64,000 nucleotides of DNA from assembly GCF_014204915.1 (NCBI RefSeq), contig NZ_JACHMH010000001.1, forward strand, positions 992,001 to 1,056,000. The letters run 5' to 3'. The stretch's first letter is position 1; each line of letters begins with the position of its first letter. The notes under the pieces are model-generated. The model searched no databases, was not told the origin of the DNA, and saw only the letters and a program-made list of their open reading frames with translations. Positions 34,657 to 42,993 of the stretch are shown here, piece after piece. Position numbers and translations under genes: made by a program. The stretch is from Crossiella cryophila. Lineage in GTDB: Bacteria; Actinomycetota; Actinomycetes; Mycobacteriales; Pseudonocardiaceae.

Positions 34657-36093
34657 TCACTCGCCGGAGCGGGCGTGCGCGTCCAGCACGTAGGAGATCG
34701 CCTCGGTGATCCGCCGGGCGTAGTCCAGGTGCAGCGACTCATCCGGCACGTGCGCGTTGCTGTCCGCGCCCAGCGCGCCGGTGACCACGAACTGCGCCGC
34801 CGGGTACGCCTCGTGCAGCAGGCCCATGAACGGGATGGAGCCGCCCTCGCCGGTGGCCTTCCAGCCGGCGCCGAAGACCTGCTCGCCCGCGGTGTCCAGC
34901 GCCTCGCGCAGCCACGGCCGCAGGCTCGGCGCGTTCCACCCGTTGGCCGCCTCGACCTTGCCGAGTTCCACCTGGGCGCCGTAGGGCACCTCGGTGGTCA
35001 GCGCGCGGCGCACCGCGGCCAGCGCGGCGTCGGAGTCCGCGGTCGGGGGCAGCCGGAAGCCCAGCATCAGCGTGGTGTGCGGGCGCAGCACGTTGCCGGC
35101 GTCATCCGGCACCGGCAGGCCGTCCGCGCCGATGATCGACAGCGTTGGCCGCCAGGTGCGGTTCAGCGCCAGTTCCAGCTCGTCGGTCGTCACCGGCTGC
35201 ATGCCCGGCATCAGCGGGAACAGGCTCAGCAGCAGGCCGGGGAAGACCGCGAGCGCCTCCTTGGCCTCCAGCACCCGCTCGTCCGGGATCTCCACGTGCA
35301 GCTCGGGCAGCCGGACCTGGCCGGTCACCGAGTCCTCCAGGCGGTCCAGCAGCTGCCGGATGACCCGGAAGGAACTGGGCACCACGCCACTGGCCGAGCC
35401 GGAGTGCTGGCCGGACTCGAGCACCCGCACGGTGAGCTGGGTCTGCACCAGCCCGCGCAGCGAGGTGGTCAGCCACATCCGCTCGTAGTCGGCGGCGCCG
35501 GAGTCAAGGCAGACCACCAGGGTGACCGCGCCCAGCCGGGCGCTCAGGTGCTCCAGGTAGGCGGGCAGGTCAGGGCTGCCGGACTCCTCGCCGGTCTCCA
35601 GCAGCACCACGCAGCGGCCGTGCGTGCCACCGGCGGCGAGCAGGCCCTCGATCGCGGTGACCGCGGCGTAGCCGGCGTAGCCGTCATCGGCCGAGCCCCG
35701 GCCGTAGAGGCGGCCATCGCGCAGCACCGGCGTCCACGGGCCCAGGCCCTCGGACCAGCCGCCCACCGGGGGCTGCTTGTCCAGGTGGCCGTAGAGCAGC
35801 GCGGTGCCTGCCTCCTCGGTGCCCGGCTGGGCGGGCAGGTCGAGCAGCAGCAGCGGGGTCCGGCCCTCCAGGCGCACCACGTCCACGGTGGCGCCGGGCA
35901 GTTCGCGGGCCACCAGCCAGCGGCGCACGTGCTCGACCGCGGCCTCCAGGTGGCCGTTGCGGGCCCAGTCGGGGTCGAAGGCAGGCGAGATGGCCGGCAC
36001 GGAGACCAGTTCGGACAGGCTCGTCAGGACGTCGTTGTCCCACCGCGAGCGGACGGTGTCAGTCAGTACGGCTCGATCCACGTCTCGATTCAA
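34657..36093 (-). CDS. M20-family metallopeptidase (dipeptidase type)
   Basis: A 478-residue zinc peptidase. The metal-binding motifs LLYGHLDKQPPVGGW, YGRGSADDGYAG and ETGEESGSPD are intact, and SGSASGVVPSS matches the dimerisation/lid domain. It resembles CNDP-like dipeptidases or deacylases. The TTG at 36093 gives the full frame; GTG at 36081 is a credible alternative, and neither has a strong ribosome site. It is separated from the EamA gene by convergent orientation. Confidence 0.9.
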   Translation of the reverse strand: MNRDVDRAVLTDTVRSRWDNDVLTSLSELVSVPAISPAFDPDWARNGHLEAAVEHVRRWLVARELPGATVDVVRLEGRTPLLLLDLPAQPGTEEAGTALLYGHLDKQPPVGGWSEGLGPWTPVLRDGRLYGRGSADDGYAGYAAVTAIEGLLAAGGTHGRCVVLLETGEESGSPDLPAYLEHLSARLGAVTLVVCLDSGAADYERMWLTTSLRGLVQTQLTVRVLESGQHSGSASGVVPSSFRVIRQLLDRLEDSVTGQVRLPELHVEIPDERVLEAKEALAVFPGLLLSLFPLMPGMQPVTTDELELALNRTWRPTLSIIGADGLPVPDDAGNVLRPHTTLMLGFRLPPTADSDAALAAVRRALTTEVPYGAQVELGKVEAANGWNAPSLRPWLREALDTAGEQVFGAGWKATGEGGSIPFMGLLHEAYPAAQFVVTGALGADSNAHVPDESLHLDYARRITEAISYVLDAHARSGE

Positions 36094-36162
36094 ACACTAG
36101 ATTCACTCCAATGGCACCTTGCCGCCACGCACCGGACTCACACGACTGATTACCTGCTCAAG

Positions 36163-37191
36163 GTGCGACAGGACCCGTTCACCCTCGGTGTGGCCTCCGG
36201 TGACCCCGAACCGGACTCGGTGGTGCTCTGGACCCGGCTGACCGGCGGGCCCGATCTGCCGCTGTCCGTGCCCTGGCAGCTCAGCGCCGATCCGGCTGGC
36301 GCCAGGGTGCTGCGCGAGGGGGTGGCCGACGCGCTGCCCGAGTGGGGGCACAGCGTGCACGTGGAGGTCGACGGCCTCGAACCGAGCACCGAGTACTACT
36401 TCCGGTTCCGCCACGGCAGGCACCTCTCGCTGACCGGCCGCACCAGGACCACCCCGCATCCGGTCGCGCTCGAACCCCTGCGGCTGGCCGTGACCAGCGG
36501 CGACGCCCTGCCCGCCGCGGCCGACCTGGTGCTGTGCCTCGGCGAGCACCGGCCTTCGGGCGCGGGTTCGGCGCGGGAGCGGGCGATGGCCCGGCTCACC
36601 CCGGCCGCGCAGCTGGCCAGGGCCAGCGCGCCGCAGGTCTCCAGCTGGGGGCCGGGTGAGCTGTCCGGGGAGTGGGTGGCGGCCTGCCGCGCCTACTACG
36701 AGCACCAGCCGCTGCGCGCGGCCTCCCGGCCCGACGGCGGGCGGATGCCGATCTACCGCAGCCTGCGCTGGGGCCGGTTGCTGGCGTTGCGGCTGGTGGA
36801 CACCCAGCAGTACCGGCAGACCGGCTCGCTGCTGGGCGCCGGGCAGGAACGCTGGCTGGCAGGTGAGCTGGCCAGGCGGCGGCCGCTGTGGGACGTGGTG
36901 GCCGGACACGGTTCGGTGGCCGAACTGACCGGGGAACGGCTGGGCGCGCTGTGGCGGCGGGCCAGGGTGGAATCGCCGCTGGTGCTGCGTGGCGGACCAG
37001 GCCCGGCCGGCACCCGGCAGGTGGCCGGGGCGCCGGAGCTGGCCGTTGGCGTGGCCGGATCGGTGCTGTGCGAGATCGACGAACGTCTCTGGCGGGCGGG
37101 GTTCCCCGGACCGGGCGGCCCGGGGAACCTCGCGTTCCCGCGTCAGTGCGAGGCGACCGCCTTGAGCGAGGAGTCGCCCTCATCGGCGTGA
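36163..37191 (+). CDS. Degenerate PhoD-like protein (pseudoenzyme or decaying gene)
   Basis: About 342 residues. The N-terminal PhoD_N fibronectin-like domain is clear (DPFTLGVASGDPEPDSVVLW, then HSVHVEVDGLEPSTEYYFRF). The following phosphatase domain keeps scaffold pieces (ACRAYYEHQPLR, MPIYRSLRWGRL, LVDTQQYRQ, LGAGQERWL) but lacks the metal motifs: GDYIYE reads LGEHRPSG and the DDHE motif is missing. No Tat signal is present. The only near start is GTG at 36163 with a poor ribosome site, and the last 49 bases overlap the convergent symporter gene. It is probably inactive as a phosphatase. Confidence 0.6.
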   Translation: MRQDPFTLGVASGDPEPDSVVLWTRLTGGPDLPLSVPWQLSADPAGARVLREGVADALPEWGHSVHVEVDGLEPSTEYYFRFRHGRHLSLTGRTRTTPHPVALEPLRLAVTSGDALPAAADLVLCLGEHRPSGAGSARERAMARLTPAAQLARASAPQVSSWGPGELSGEWVAACRAYYEHQPLRAASRPDGGRMPIYRSLRWGRLLALRLVDTQQYRQTGSLLGAGQERWLAGELARRRPLWDVVAGHGSVAELTGERLGALWRRARVESPLVLRGGPGPAGTRQVAGAPELAVGVAGSVLCEIDERLWRAGFPGPGGPGNLAFPRQCEATALSEESPSSA

Positions 37192-38795
37192 TAGTCCTCG
37201 CCCTTGGTCTCGTCGGTGCCGTTGAACACCTTGAGCTGGCGGGCGATCAGCGTGCCGACGACCGCGACCACCAGGTTCACCACCAGGGCGATGAACCCGA
37301 CGTAGATCTGGGTCTTGGAACCGGCGAAGGGCTCCCAGCCCAGCAGCGACAGCTTGTCCAGGGTCAGCGCGGAGCCACCGAAGTGCGCGCGGCCCGCGGC
37401 CGGGTTCGGGATCAGGTACAGCAGGTAGAGGCCGTAGCCCATACCGGCCACCCAGCCCGCGACCAGGCCCCAGACGTGGAACCAGCGGGTGTAGAGCGCG
37501 ATCGCCACCGCGGGCAGCGTCTGCAGGATGATCACCCCGCCGATCAGCTGCAGGTCGATCGAGTACGCCGGGTCGACGAAGACGATGAAGGCGACCGCGC
37601 CGAACTTGACCACCAGCGAGGCCAGCTTGGCCTGCTGCGCCTCCTGCTTGGGTGAGGCGTCCTTCTTCAGGTACTCCTTGTAGATGTTGCGGGTCCACAG
37701 GTTGGCCGCGGCGATGGACATGATCGCGGCCGGCACCAGTGCGCCGATGCCGATCGCGGCGAAGGCGACGCCGGCGAACCAGCTGGGGAACATCTGGTCG
37801 AAGAGCACCGGCACGATGGTGTTGGAGTCCGGCCGCCCGGTGGCGTTGTTCGTGATCGGCTTGGTGCCCGCGGTGAGGGCCACGTAGCCGAGCAGCGCGA
37901 GCAGGCCCAGCAGCAGCGAGTACGCCGGCAGCGCGACCATGTTCTTCTTGATCACGTTCCGGCCCTTGGAGGCCAGGATGCCGGTCAGCGAGTGCGGGTA
38001 GAGGAACAACGCCAGCGCCGAGCCCAGCGCCAGGGTGGCGTACTGGAGCTGGTTGTTCGCGTTGAGCAGCAGCGAGCCCTTTGGCGCGCCGCTGGGGCCC
38101 GGCTGGGACAGGATCTCGGCCGAGCGGTCGAAGATGGTGGTCCAGCCGCCCAGCTTGGCAGGCAGGTAGATGACCGCCACCAGGATCACGATGTAGATCA
38201 GCGTGTCCTTGACGAAGGCGATCAGCGCCGGGGCGCGCAGGCCGGACTGGTAGGTGTAGACGGCCAGGATCAGGAAGCCGATGAACAGCGGCAGGTGGCC
38301 GAGGAAGCCACTGCCGTTGAAGCCCATGGTGCGCAGCACCGCTTCCAGCCCGACCAGCTGCAGCGCGATGTAGGGCATGGTCGCGACGATGCCGGTGATG
38401 GCGATCAGCAGCGCCAGGATGCGCGAGCCGTAGCGGCCGCGGACGAAGTCGGCGGGGGTCACGTAGCCGTGCACCCTGGAGACCGACCACATGCGCAGCA
38501 GCGGCAGGAACACCAGCGGGTACAGGATCACCGTGTAGGGCAGCGCGAAGAAGCCCATGGCGCCCGCACCGAAGATCAGCGCGGGCACGGCGACGAAGGT
38601 GTAGGCGGTGTAGAGGTCGCCGCCGACCAGGAACCAGGTGATCCACGAGCCGAACTTGCGCCCGCCGAGACCCCATTCGTCCAGGTGGTCGAGGGTGTCA
38701 CCGGCCTTCCACTTGGACGCCACGAACCCGAGCACCGTCACCAGCAGGAACAGCACGGCGAAGACGATCAGCTCGGTCCACTGGATGTTGTTCAC
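37143..38795 (-). CDS. mctP: Sodium:solute symporter, monocarboxylate type (MctP-like)
   Basis: A 550-residue SSS-family symporter with about 13-14 helices. The GGDLYTAYTFVAVPALIFG and GIGALVPAAIMSIAAANL segments are typical of the pyruvate/lactate/acetate permeases that travel with a small DUF3311 protein. GTG at 38795 overlaps the DUF3311 stop by four bases. Substrate assignment rests on family and partner only. Confidence 0.85.
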   Translation of the reverse strand: MNNIQWTELIVFAVLFLLVTVLGFVASKWKAGDTLDHLDEWGLGGRKFGSWITWFLVGGDLYTAYTFVAVPALIFGAGAMGFFALPYTVILYPLVFLPLLRMWSVSRVHGYVTPADFVRGRYGSRILALLIAITGIVATMPYIALQLVGLEAVLRTMGFNGSGFLGHLPLFIGFLILAVYTYQSGLRAPALIAFVKDTLIYIVILVAVIYLPAKLGGWTTIFDRSAEILSQPGPSGAPKGSLLLNANNQLQYATLALGSALALFLYPHSLTGILASKGRNVIKKNMVALPAYSLLLGLLALLGYVALTAGTKPITNNATGRPDSNTIVPVLFDQMFPSWFAGVAFAAIGIGALVPAAIMSIAAANLWTRNIYKEYLKKDASPKQEAQQAKLASLVVKFGAVAFIVFVDPAYSIDLQLIGGVIILQTLPAVAIALYTRWFHVWGLVAGWVAGMGYGLYLLYLIPNPAAGRAHFGGSALTLDKLSLLGWEPFAGSKTQIYVGFIALVVNLVVAVVGTLIARQLKVFNGTDETKGEDYHADEGDSSLKAVASH

Positions 38796-39082
38796 GCCTT
38801 GTCCCCCTCATCCAGCTTGTCCACGTCGAGGCGGTCCGGCGCGGTGGTGACCACCGGCTCGTCCCTGGTCTTGAGGTAGACCAGTCCGACGCAGATGACG
38901 CCGATCGGCACGAAGAGGAACTGCGACCAGTAGAAGAACGGGAGGCCGAGCACCCGGGGCTCATCGAAGTTGATCAGTGGGGTGACCAGCATCAGCAGTG
39001 GCACCACGAGTAGCAGGTTCCACCAGTTCCAGCGCAGCCCACTCGGGCGCGCGGGTACGGGTGGTGACGAACCAGACGGCAT
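38792..39082 (-). CDS. DUF3311 small membrane protein, symporter partner
   Basis: A 96-residue protein with two membrane helices (LLLVVPLLMLVTPLINF and FLFVPIGVICVGLVYL) joined by a PFFYWSQ loop, the DUF3311 pattern. It is translationally coupled to the symporter and is probably an accessory subunit, as in other SSS/DUF3311 pairs. Confidence 0.88.
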   Translation of the reverse strand: MPSGSSPPVPARPSGLRWNWWNLLLVVPLLMLVTPLINFDEPRVLGLPFFYWSQFLFVPIGVICVGLVYLKTRDEPVVTTAPDRLDVDKLDEGDKA

Positions 39083-39235
39083 CGAACTCCTCCGTTGTCC
39101 TCCCCCGCGGGCCTGCCACCGCTACGGTGACCTTGGCGGGCGCGGATGTGTCGCGGATGTTAGGCATGTGTGGCGATAGTCGTCATCGGGCAGCAGGAAA
39201 ACCCTGTGTTCGAAGTGCCCGAATCGTGACCATCA

Positions 39236-39252
39236 GCGCACCAGCGGTGCGC
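39236..39252. promoter_or_regulatory. Inverted repeat before the lipoprotein gene
   Basis: GCGCACC-AGC-GGTGCGC is a perfect 7-bp repeat, 42 bases before the ATG at 39294. The 211-base gap between DUF3311 and this gene holds no other clear signal. Confidence 0.35.
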
Positions 39253-39293
39253 AACGGTAGTCGGACGATCACGGTCAGCGAGGGGAGCCACGC

Positions 39294-40169
39294 ATGCGGA
39301 AGGCCGCGATCCTGCTCGCGCTGTCCGCGTTGCTGGCCGCGAGCTGCACCGCGGGCCCGGCCACCGTGCCCGGCGAACCGACCACCGCGAGCACCGGCCA
39401 GAGCACCCCGGTGCGGCCAAGCGGGGTGCTGACCGCGCCACCGGAGGAGAAGCTGCCGGGGGTCGGCGAGTGCTTCGACTCCAAGGTGCTGGGCAAGGTC
39501 GCCTGCACCCGCGCGCACGACGCCGAGGTCACCTGGCTGGAGACGCTGCCGCAGCACCTGCCCAAGGCCTATCCGGACGACGCCACGCTGCTGGCCAACT
39601 CGATCCCCCGGTGCACCGAGAAGCTCACCGAGTACATGGGCAGCGAGGCCGCCCCGGCCAGCAGGCTGCGGGTGGCCGCGATCTGGCCGGACAAGTCGCT
39701 GTGGGCCAAGGGCCAGCACTACGTGATCTGCACCGTGGTCGAGGTCGGCCCGGACGGCGCCCCGGTCAGCCGCACCGGCTCGCTCAAGGGCGCGCTGCAG
39801 AAGGACTTCTGGGCCTACCAGCTCTGCACGGCAGGCTCACCGTCGAAGGCGGAGACGCTCGTCGGCGTGCCCTGCGACCAGCCGCACGTGGGTGAGGCGC
39901 TGCCCGCGGTGAAGAACCTGGGCAAGAGCACCGACAAGATGCCCTCGGCCGAGCAGTTGCACGCGAGCATGGACAAGCACTGCAAACAGGTCGTCATCGA
40001 CTACCTGCTGGCCCTGGACGGCCGGCCGGACGTGGCCACCAGCTGGCGGGTGCCCTCCGAACGTGACTGGTCGGAGGGCTACACCGTCGGCACCTGTTTC
40101 GCCGAGACGAACAAGCCGGTCTCCAAGACCGTCCGCGGCATCGGCGGCCAGGCCGAACTACCGGCCTGA
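39294..40169 (+). CDS. Septum-formation-family lipoprotein
   Basis: A 291-residue secreted lipoprotein: basic start, hydrophobic helix and lipobox LLAASC at residues 13-18, then a Thr/Pro-rich linker. The body has two Cys-containing repeats (GECFDSKVLGKVACTRAHDAEV, trimmed here, and LVGVPCDQPHVGEAL) that match the septum_form domain found in actinobacterial surface proteins. Four or more conserved cysteines probably form disulphides outside the cell. It has a GAGGGGAG site before its ATG. Confidence 0.75.
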   Translation: MRKAAILLALSALLAASCTAGPATVPGEPTTASTGQSTPVRPSGVLTAPPEEKLPGVGECFDSKVLGKVACTRAHDAEVTWLETLPQHLPKAYPDDATLLANSIPRCTEKLTEYMGSEAAPASRLRVAAIWPDKSLWAKGQHYVICTVVEVGPDGAPVSRTGSLKGALQKDFWAYQLCTAGSPSKAETLVGVPCDQPHVGEALPAVKNLGKSTDKMPSAEQLHASMDKHCKQVVIDYLLALDGRPDVATSWRVPSERDWSEGYTVGTCFAETNKPVSKTVRGIGGQAELPA

Positions 40170-40292
40170 CCTGCTCGGCAGACGCTCGTGGCTACGCGCG
40201 TCCAGCTCCGCCCCCGGTTCTTCCCCCCGCTGTGCCAGCAGGACCATCACCACGGCGGCCACAGCAAGCACGAGCATCGCCAGTCCGGCCAC
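40158..40292 (-). CDS. Small single-helix membrane protein (44 aa)
   Basis: GTG at 40292 is preceded by AGGGAGG at six-base spacing. The frame encodes a Leu/Val/Ala-rich helix of about 20 residues (AMLVLAVAAVVMVLLA) and a charged tail (RGEEPGAELDARSHERLP), stopping with TAG inside the 3' end of the convergent lipoprotein gene (12-base overlap). Too short for standard gene callers; otherwise this gap has no gene. Confidence 0.5.
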   Translation of the reverse strand: MAGLAMLVLAVAAVVMVLLAQRGEEPGAELDARSHERLPSRSGR

Positions 40293-40460
40293 GGCACACC
40301 TCCCTTGTTGTCGCTGGTTTTCCCCTTACGTACTCCCCTGAAGACGCCCTGAGTGTGGTCCAGGTTCACTGCGCGCTCCACCGTTTTTCCCTAGCGTGAC
40401 CATTGAGCGCCGCGGCTGTGACTTCCTCGTCCGCGGCGCCTTTCCTGAGGGGGAAACCGC

Positions 40461-42035
40461 ATGAACGCAAGACGCAGGGCCACTGTGCTGACCGTCGCCG
40501 CCCTGTTGCTGGCCGCCCCGGCGGCCGCCTTCGCCACCGAGTCCACGTCCACCCCGAGCCGCTACCTCACCCAGCGGCTGGACTGGAAAGCCTGCTTCGA
40601 CCAGGCCAACCCACCGCCCGGCCTGCCACCGGGCGGGACCGCGCTGGAATGCGCGCGCTACACCGCGCCGATGAACTGGCGCAGGCCGAGGGACGGCAAG
40701 GACATCACCGTGGCGATCACCCGGCTGCGCGCCACCGGCGCCCGGCAGGGCGTGCTGTTCACCAACCCCGGCGGCCCCGGCCAGGCCGGGCGGGCCTTCC
40801 CGCTGGACTTCCTGGCCACCGGCCAGCGCGCGGTGCTGGCCAGTCACGACGTGTACGGCATCGACGTGCGCGGCACCGGCGGCAGCAGCCAGGTCGCCTG
40901 CGCGCCGGAGCTGCCCCCGCTGCTGCCGGACTGGCGCGATCGCGGCCAGGCCAACCTGAACAAACTGTTGCAGGCCAACGAGGACATCGCCCGCGCCTGC
41001 CAGAACAGCGAGCTGGGCAAGTTCGTCAACACCGAGCAGACCGCGCACGACCTGGACCTGCTGCGCCACCTGCTGGGCGAGCGCAAGATCAACTACTACG
41101 GGGTGTCCGGCGGCGCCTGGCTCGGCCCGTTCTACGCCACCTACTTCCCGCACCGGGTGGGCCGGTTCGTGCTGGACTCGGTCGCCGATGTCACCTCGAG
41201 CTGGCAGGAGCTGCTCAACGACCAGGCCCGCGGCATGGAACGCCGGTTCCGGGTGGACTTCCTGCCCTGGCTGGCCCGCCACCACGACCGCTACGGCTGG
41301 GGCGCCACCGCGGCCGAGGCAGGCGCGAACTACGAGACCGTACGGGCCAGGATGGCCGCGAAACCCATTGAGCTGAACGGGAACAAGCACAACGGCGCGA
41401 GCCTGGACATGCTGATCATCGGCGCGCTCGGGCAGAAGGAGACCTTCCCCGGCCTCGGTGAGAGCCTGGCCCTGGTCAAGCGGCTCAGCGAGGGCGCCCC
41501 GGCGACGAGGTCCGCGACGGAGCAGCGCCTGGCCGATGACCTGCTCAAGCCGGACCCGGCCGCCCAGACCGGCACCGCGCTGTCCATCATCTGCAACGAC
41601 ACGCCCTACCGCGGTGGCAGGGCCGGGACCATCGCCGACTCCGAGCGGCTGGGCCGTCAGTACCCGCTGATGGGCTGGCACAAGATCATCCAGCAGTGCA
41701 TGGCCTGGCAGCGCCCGGAACTGCGGCTGCCTGCCATCACCGGCCGCGGCCTGCCGCCGATGCTGCTGGTGAACTCGGTGCGCGACCCGCAGACCACCCT
41801 GGAAGGCGCCCAGCGGGCCCAGCGGGTGCTGCCCAAGGGCTCGCCGCTGCTGGTGGTCGCCGATGAGGGCGACCACTGGATGTACCTGCGCGGCTACGCC
41901 TGTGTGGACGCCAAGGTCAGCACCTACCTGACCACCGGCGCACTGCCGGCCAACGGCAGCACCTGCGCGGGCAACCCGCTGCCCGACCCGGCCGTCCCGG
42001 CCACCCCCCGGCAACCGTTCCCGGCCATCGGCTAA
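40461..42035 (+). CDS. Secreted alpha/beta hydrolase (tripeptidyl aminopeptidase type)
   Basis: A 524-residue exported hydrolase. A signal peptide ends near residue 25 (LLAAPAAAFA). The oxyanion strand FTNPGGPGQAG, the nucleophile elbow YYGVSGGAW, the acid NSVRDPQT and the His in DEGDHWMY form the triad of the SlpD/E and tripeptidyl-aminopeptidase group; TAP-like C-terminal domain. It likely cleaves peptides outside the cell. ATG at 40461 has a GAGGGGG site. The stop overlaps the convergent XRE gene by four bases. Confidence 0.88.
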   Translation: MNARRRATVLTVAALLLAAPAAAFATESTSTPSRYLTQRLDWKACFDQANPPPGLPPGGTALECARYTAPMNWRRPRDGKDITVAITRLRATGARQGVLFTNPGGPGQAGRAFPLDFLATGQRAVLASHDVYGIDVRGTGGSSQVACAPELPPLLPDWRDRGQANLNKLLQANEDIARACQNSELGKFVNTEQTAHDLDLLRHLLGERKINYYGVSGGAWLGPFYATYFPHRVGRFVLDSVADVTSSWQELLNDQARGMERRFRVDFLPWLARHHDRYGWGATAAEAGANYETVRARMAAKPIELNGNKHNGASLDMLIIGALGQKETFPGLGESLALVKRLSEGAPATRSATEQRLADDLLKPDPAAQTGTALSIICNDTPYRGGRAGTIADSERLGRQYPLMGWHKIIQQCMAWQRPELRLPAITGRGLPPMLLVNSVRDPQTTLEGAQRAQRVLPKGSPLLVVADEGDHWMYLRGYACVDAKVSTYLTTGALPANGSTCAGNPLPDPAVPATPRQPFPAIG

Positions 42036-42892
42036 CTCGCGCAGGCCAGTTCGCCGGCGTAGCCGCCGAGCAGGTGCGCGGACTCCGCGGGAGGCAGGGA
42101 CAGGTGCTCCAGCACCTGCCAGGCCTCCCGCGCCAGGTCCACCTCGTGCGTGTGCTGCAGGAAGGTGTGCGTGCCCGCCACCGGAACCCGCACCAGCGGC
42201 GGCGCGTCGGCGAACTCCAGGATGGTCATCGAGCCGCGCAGGCCGGGGTGCGCGCCCCGGCTCAGCGGCAGCACCCGCAGCGTGACATTGGGCCGCTCGG
42301 CCAGCAGGCACAGCGCCTGCAACTGCCGGGCCAGCACACCCGGTCCGCCGATCGGCCGGTGCAGCGCGCTCTCCTCCACCACGCAGTGCAGGCTCGGCGG
42401 CATCGGCCGGGACAGCACCATCTGCCTGGTCATGGTGGCCGCGACCTGGCGGCCCAGATCGGGCTCGTGCAGCCGGTGGTCCATGCCGCCGAGCGCGGAG
42501 CGGGCGTACTCGGCGGTCTGCAACAGGGTGGGCACCATGGCCAGCTCGAAATCACGCACCACCGCGGCCTCGTCCTCCAGGCCGATCAGCTGCCGCAGGT
42601 CGGCTGGCAGCCGCGAGCCGGGGGCCTGCCACCAGCCCGGCGAGGCGGGCGGGCGCACCAGCGCGAGCAGTTCCGCGCGTTCCTCGGCAGGCACCTGGTA
42701 GAGCGTGAGCAGGGCGGTGACATCGTCCGCCCGCAGTCCGCGCCGCCCGGTCTCCATCCGCTGCACCTTGGTCACCGAGACGCCGAGGGCGATCGCGACC
42801 TGGTGCAGGGTAAGGCGATTGTTCTTGCGCAGGGCACGCAGCGCGGCGCACACCCGGCGGGTGCGGGTGGCGGGACCAGGACGTTCGGGCAT
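42032..42892 (-). CDS. XRE regulator with DUF5753 domain
   Basis: A 286-residue regulator common in actinomycetes. An HTH (LTLHQVAIALGVSVTKVQRMETG) is followed by a DUF5753 domain (VPTLLQTAEYARSAL, RQMVLSRPMPPSLHCVVEES). These proteins are often paired with a small DUF397 gene, which is not seen here. ATG at 42892 follows GAGG. An imperfect repeat TGTGTCCCT/AGGGTCACA at 42902-42926 could be its own operator. Confidence 0.88.
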   Translation of the reverse strand: MPERPGPATRTRRVCAALRALRKNNRLTLHQVAIALGVSVTKVQRMETGRRGLRADDVTALLTLYQVPAEERAELLALVRPPASPGWWQAPGSRLPADLRQLIGLEDEAAVVRDFELAMVPTLLQTAEYARSALGGMDHRLHEPDLGRQVAATMTRQMVLSRPMPPSLHCVVEESALHRPIGGPGVLARQLQALCLLAERPNVTLRVLPLSRGAHPGLRGSMTILEFADAPPLVRVPVAGTHTFLQHTHEVDLAREAWQVLEHLSLPPAESAHLLGGYAGELACAS

Positions 42893-42933
42893 GCACCTCA
42901 CTGTGTCCCTTGCCACAGGGTCACACAAACCTG

Positions 42934-42975
42934 ACTCGGGGCCCGGCGGACGACGCTGGCCACCGGGCCCCGAGT
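42934..42975 (-). terminator. Terminator of pckG
   Basis: A perfect 13-bp stem (42934-42946 with 42963-42975, loop 16) lies 18 bases after the pckG stop, with a short T-rich stretch beyond it on the minus strand. Confidence 0.75.
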
Positions 42976-42993
42976 ACTGGTGCATGACTCTGA

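Noticed and set aside
34675-36162. Very long plus-strand open frame joined to the PhoD-like frame
   Set aside because: It is antisense to the M20 peptidase gene and has no coding bias; only the part from 36163 shows PhoD-like sequence.
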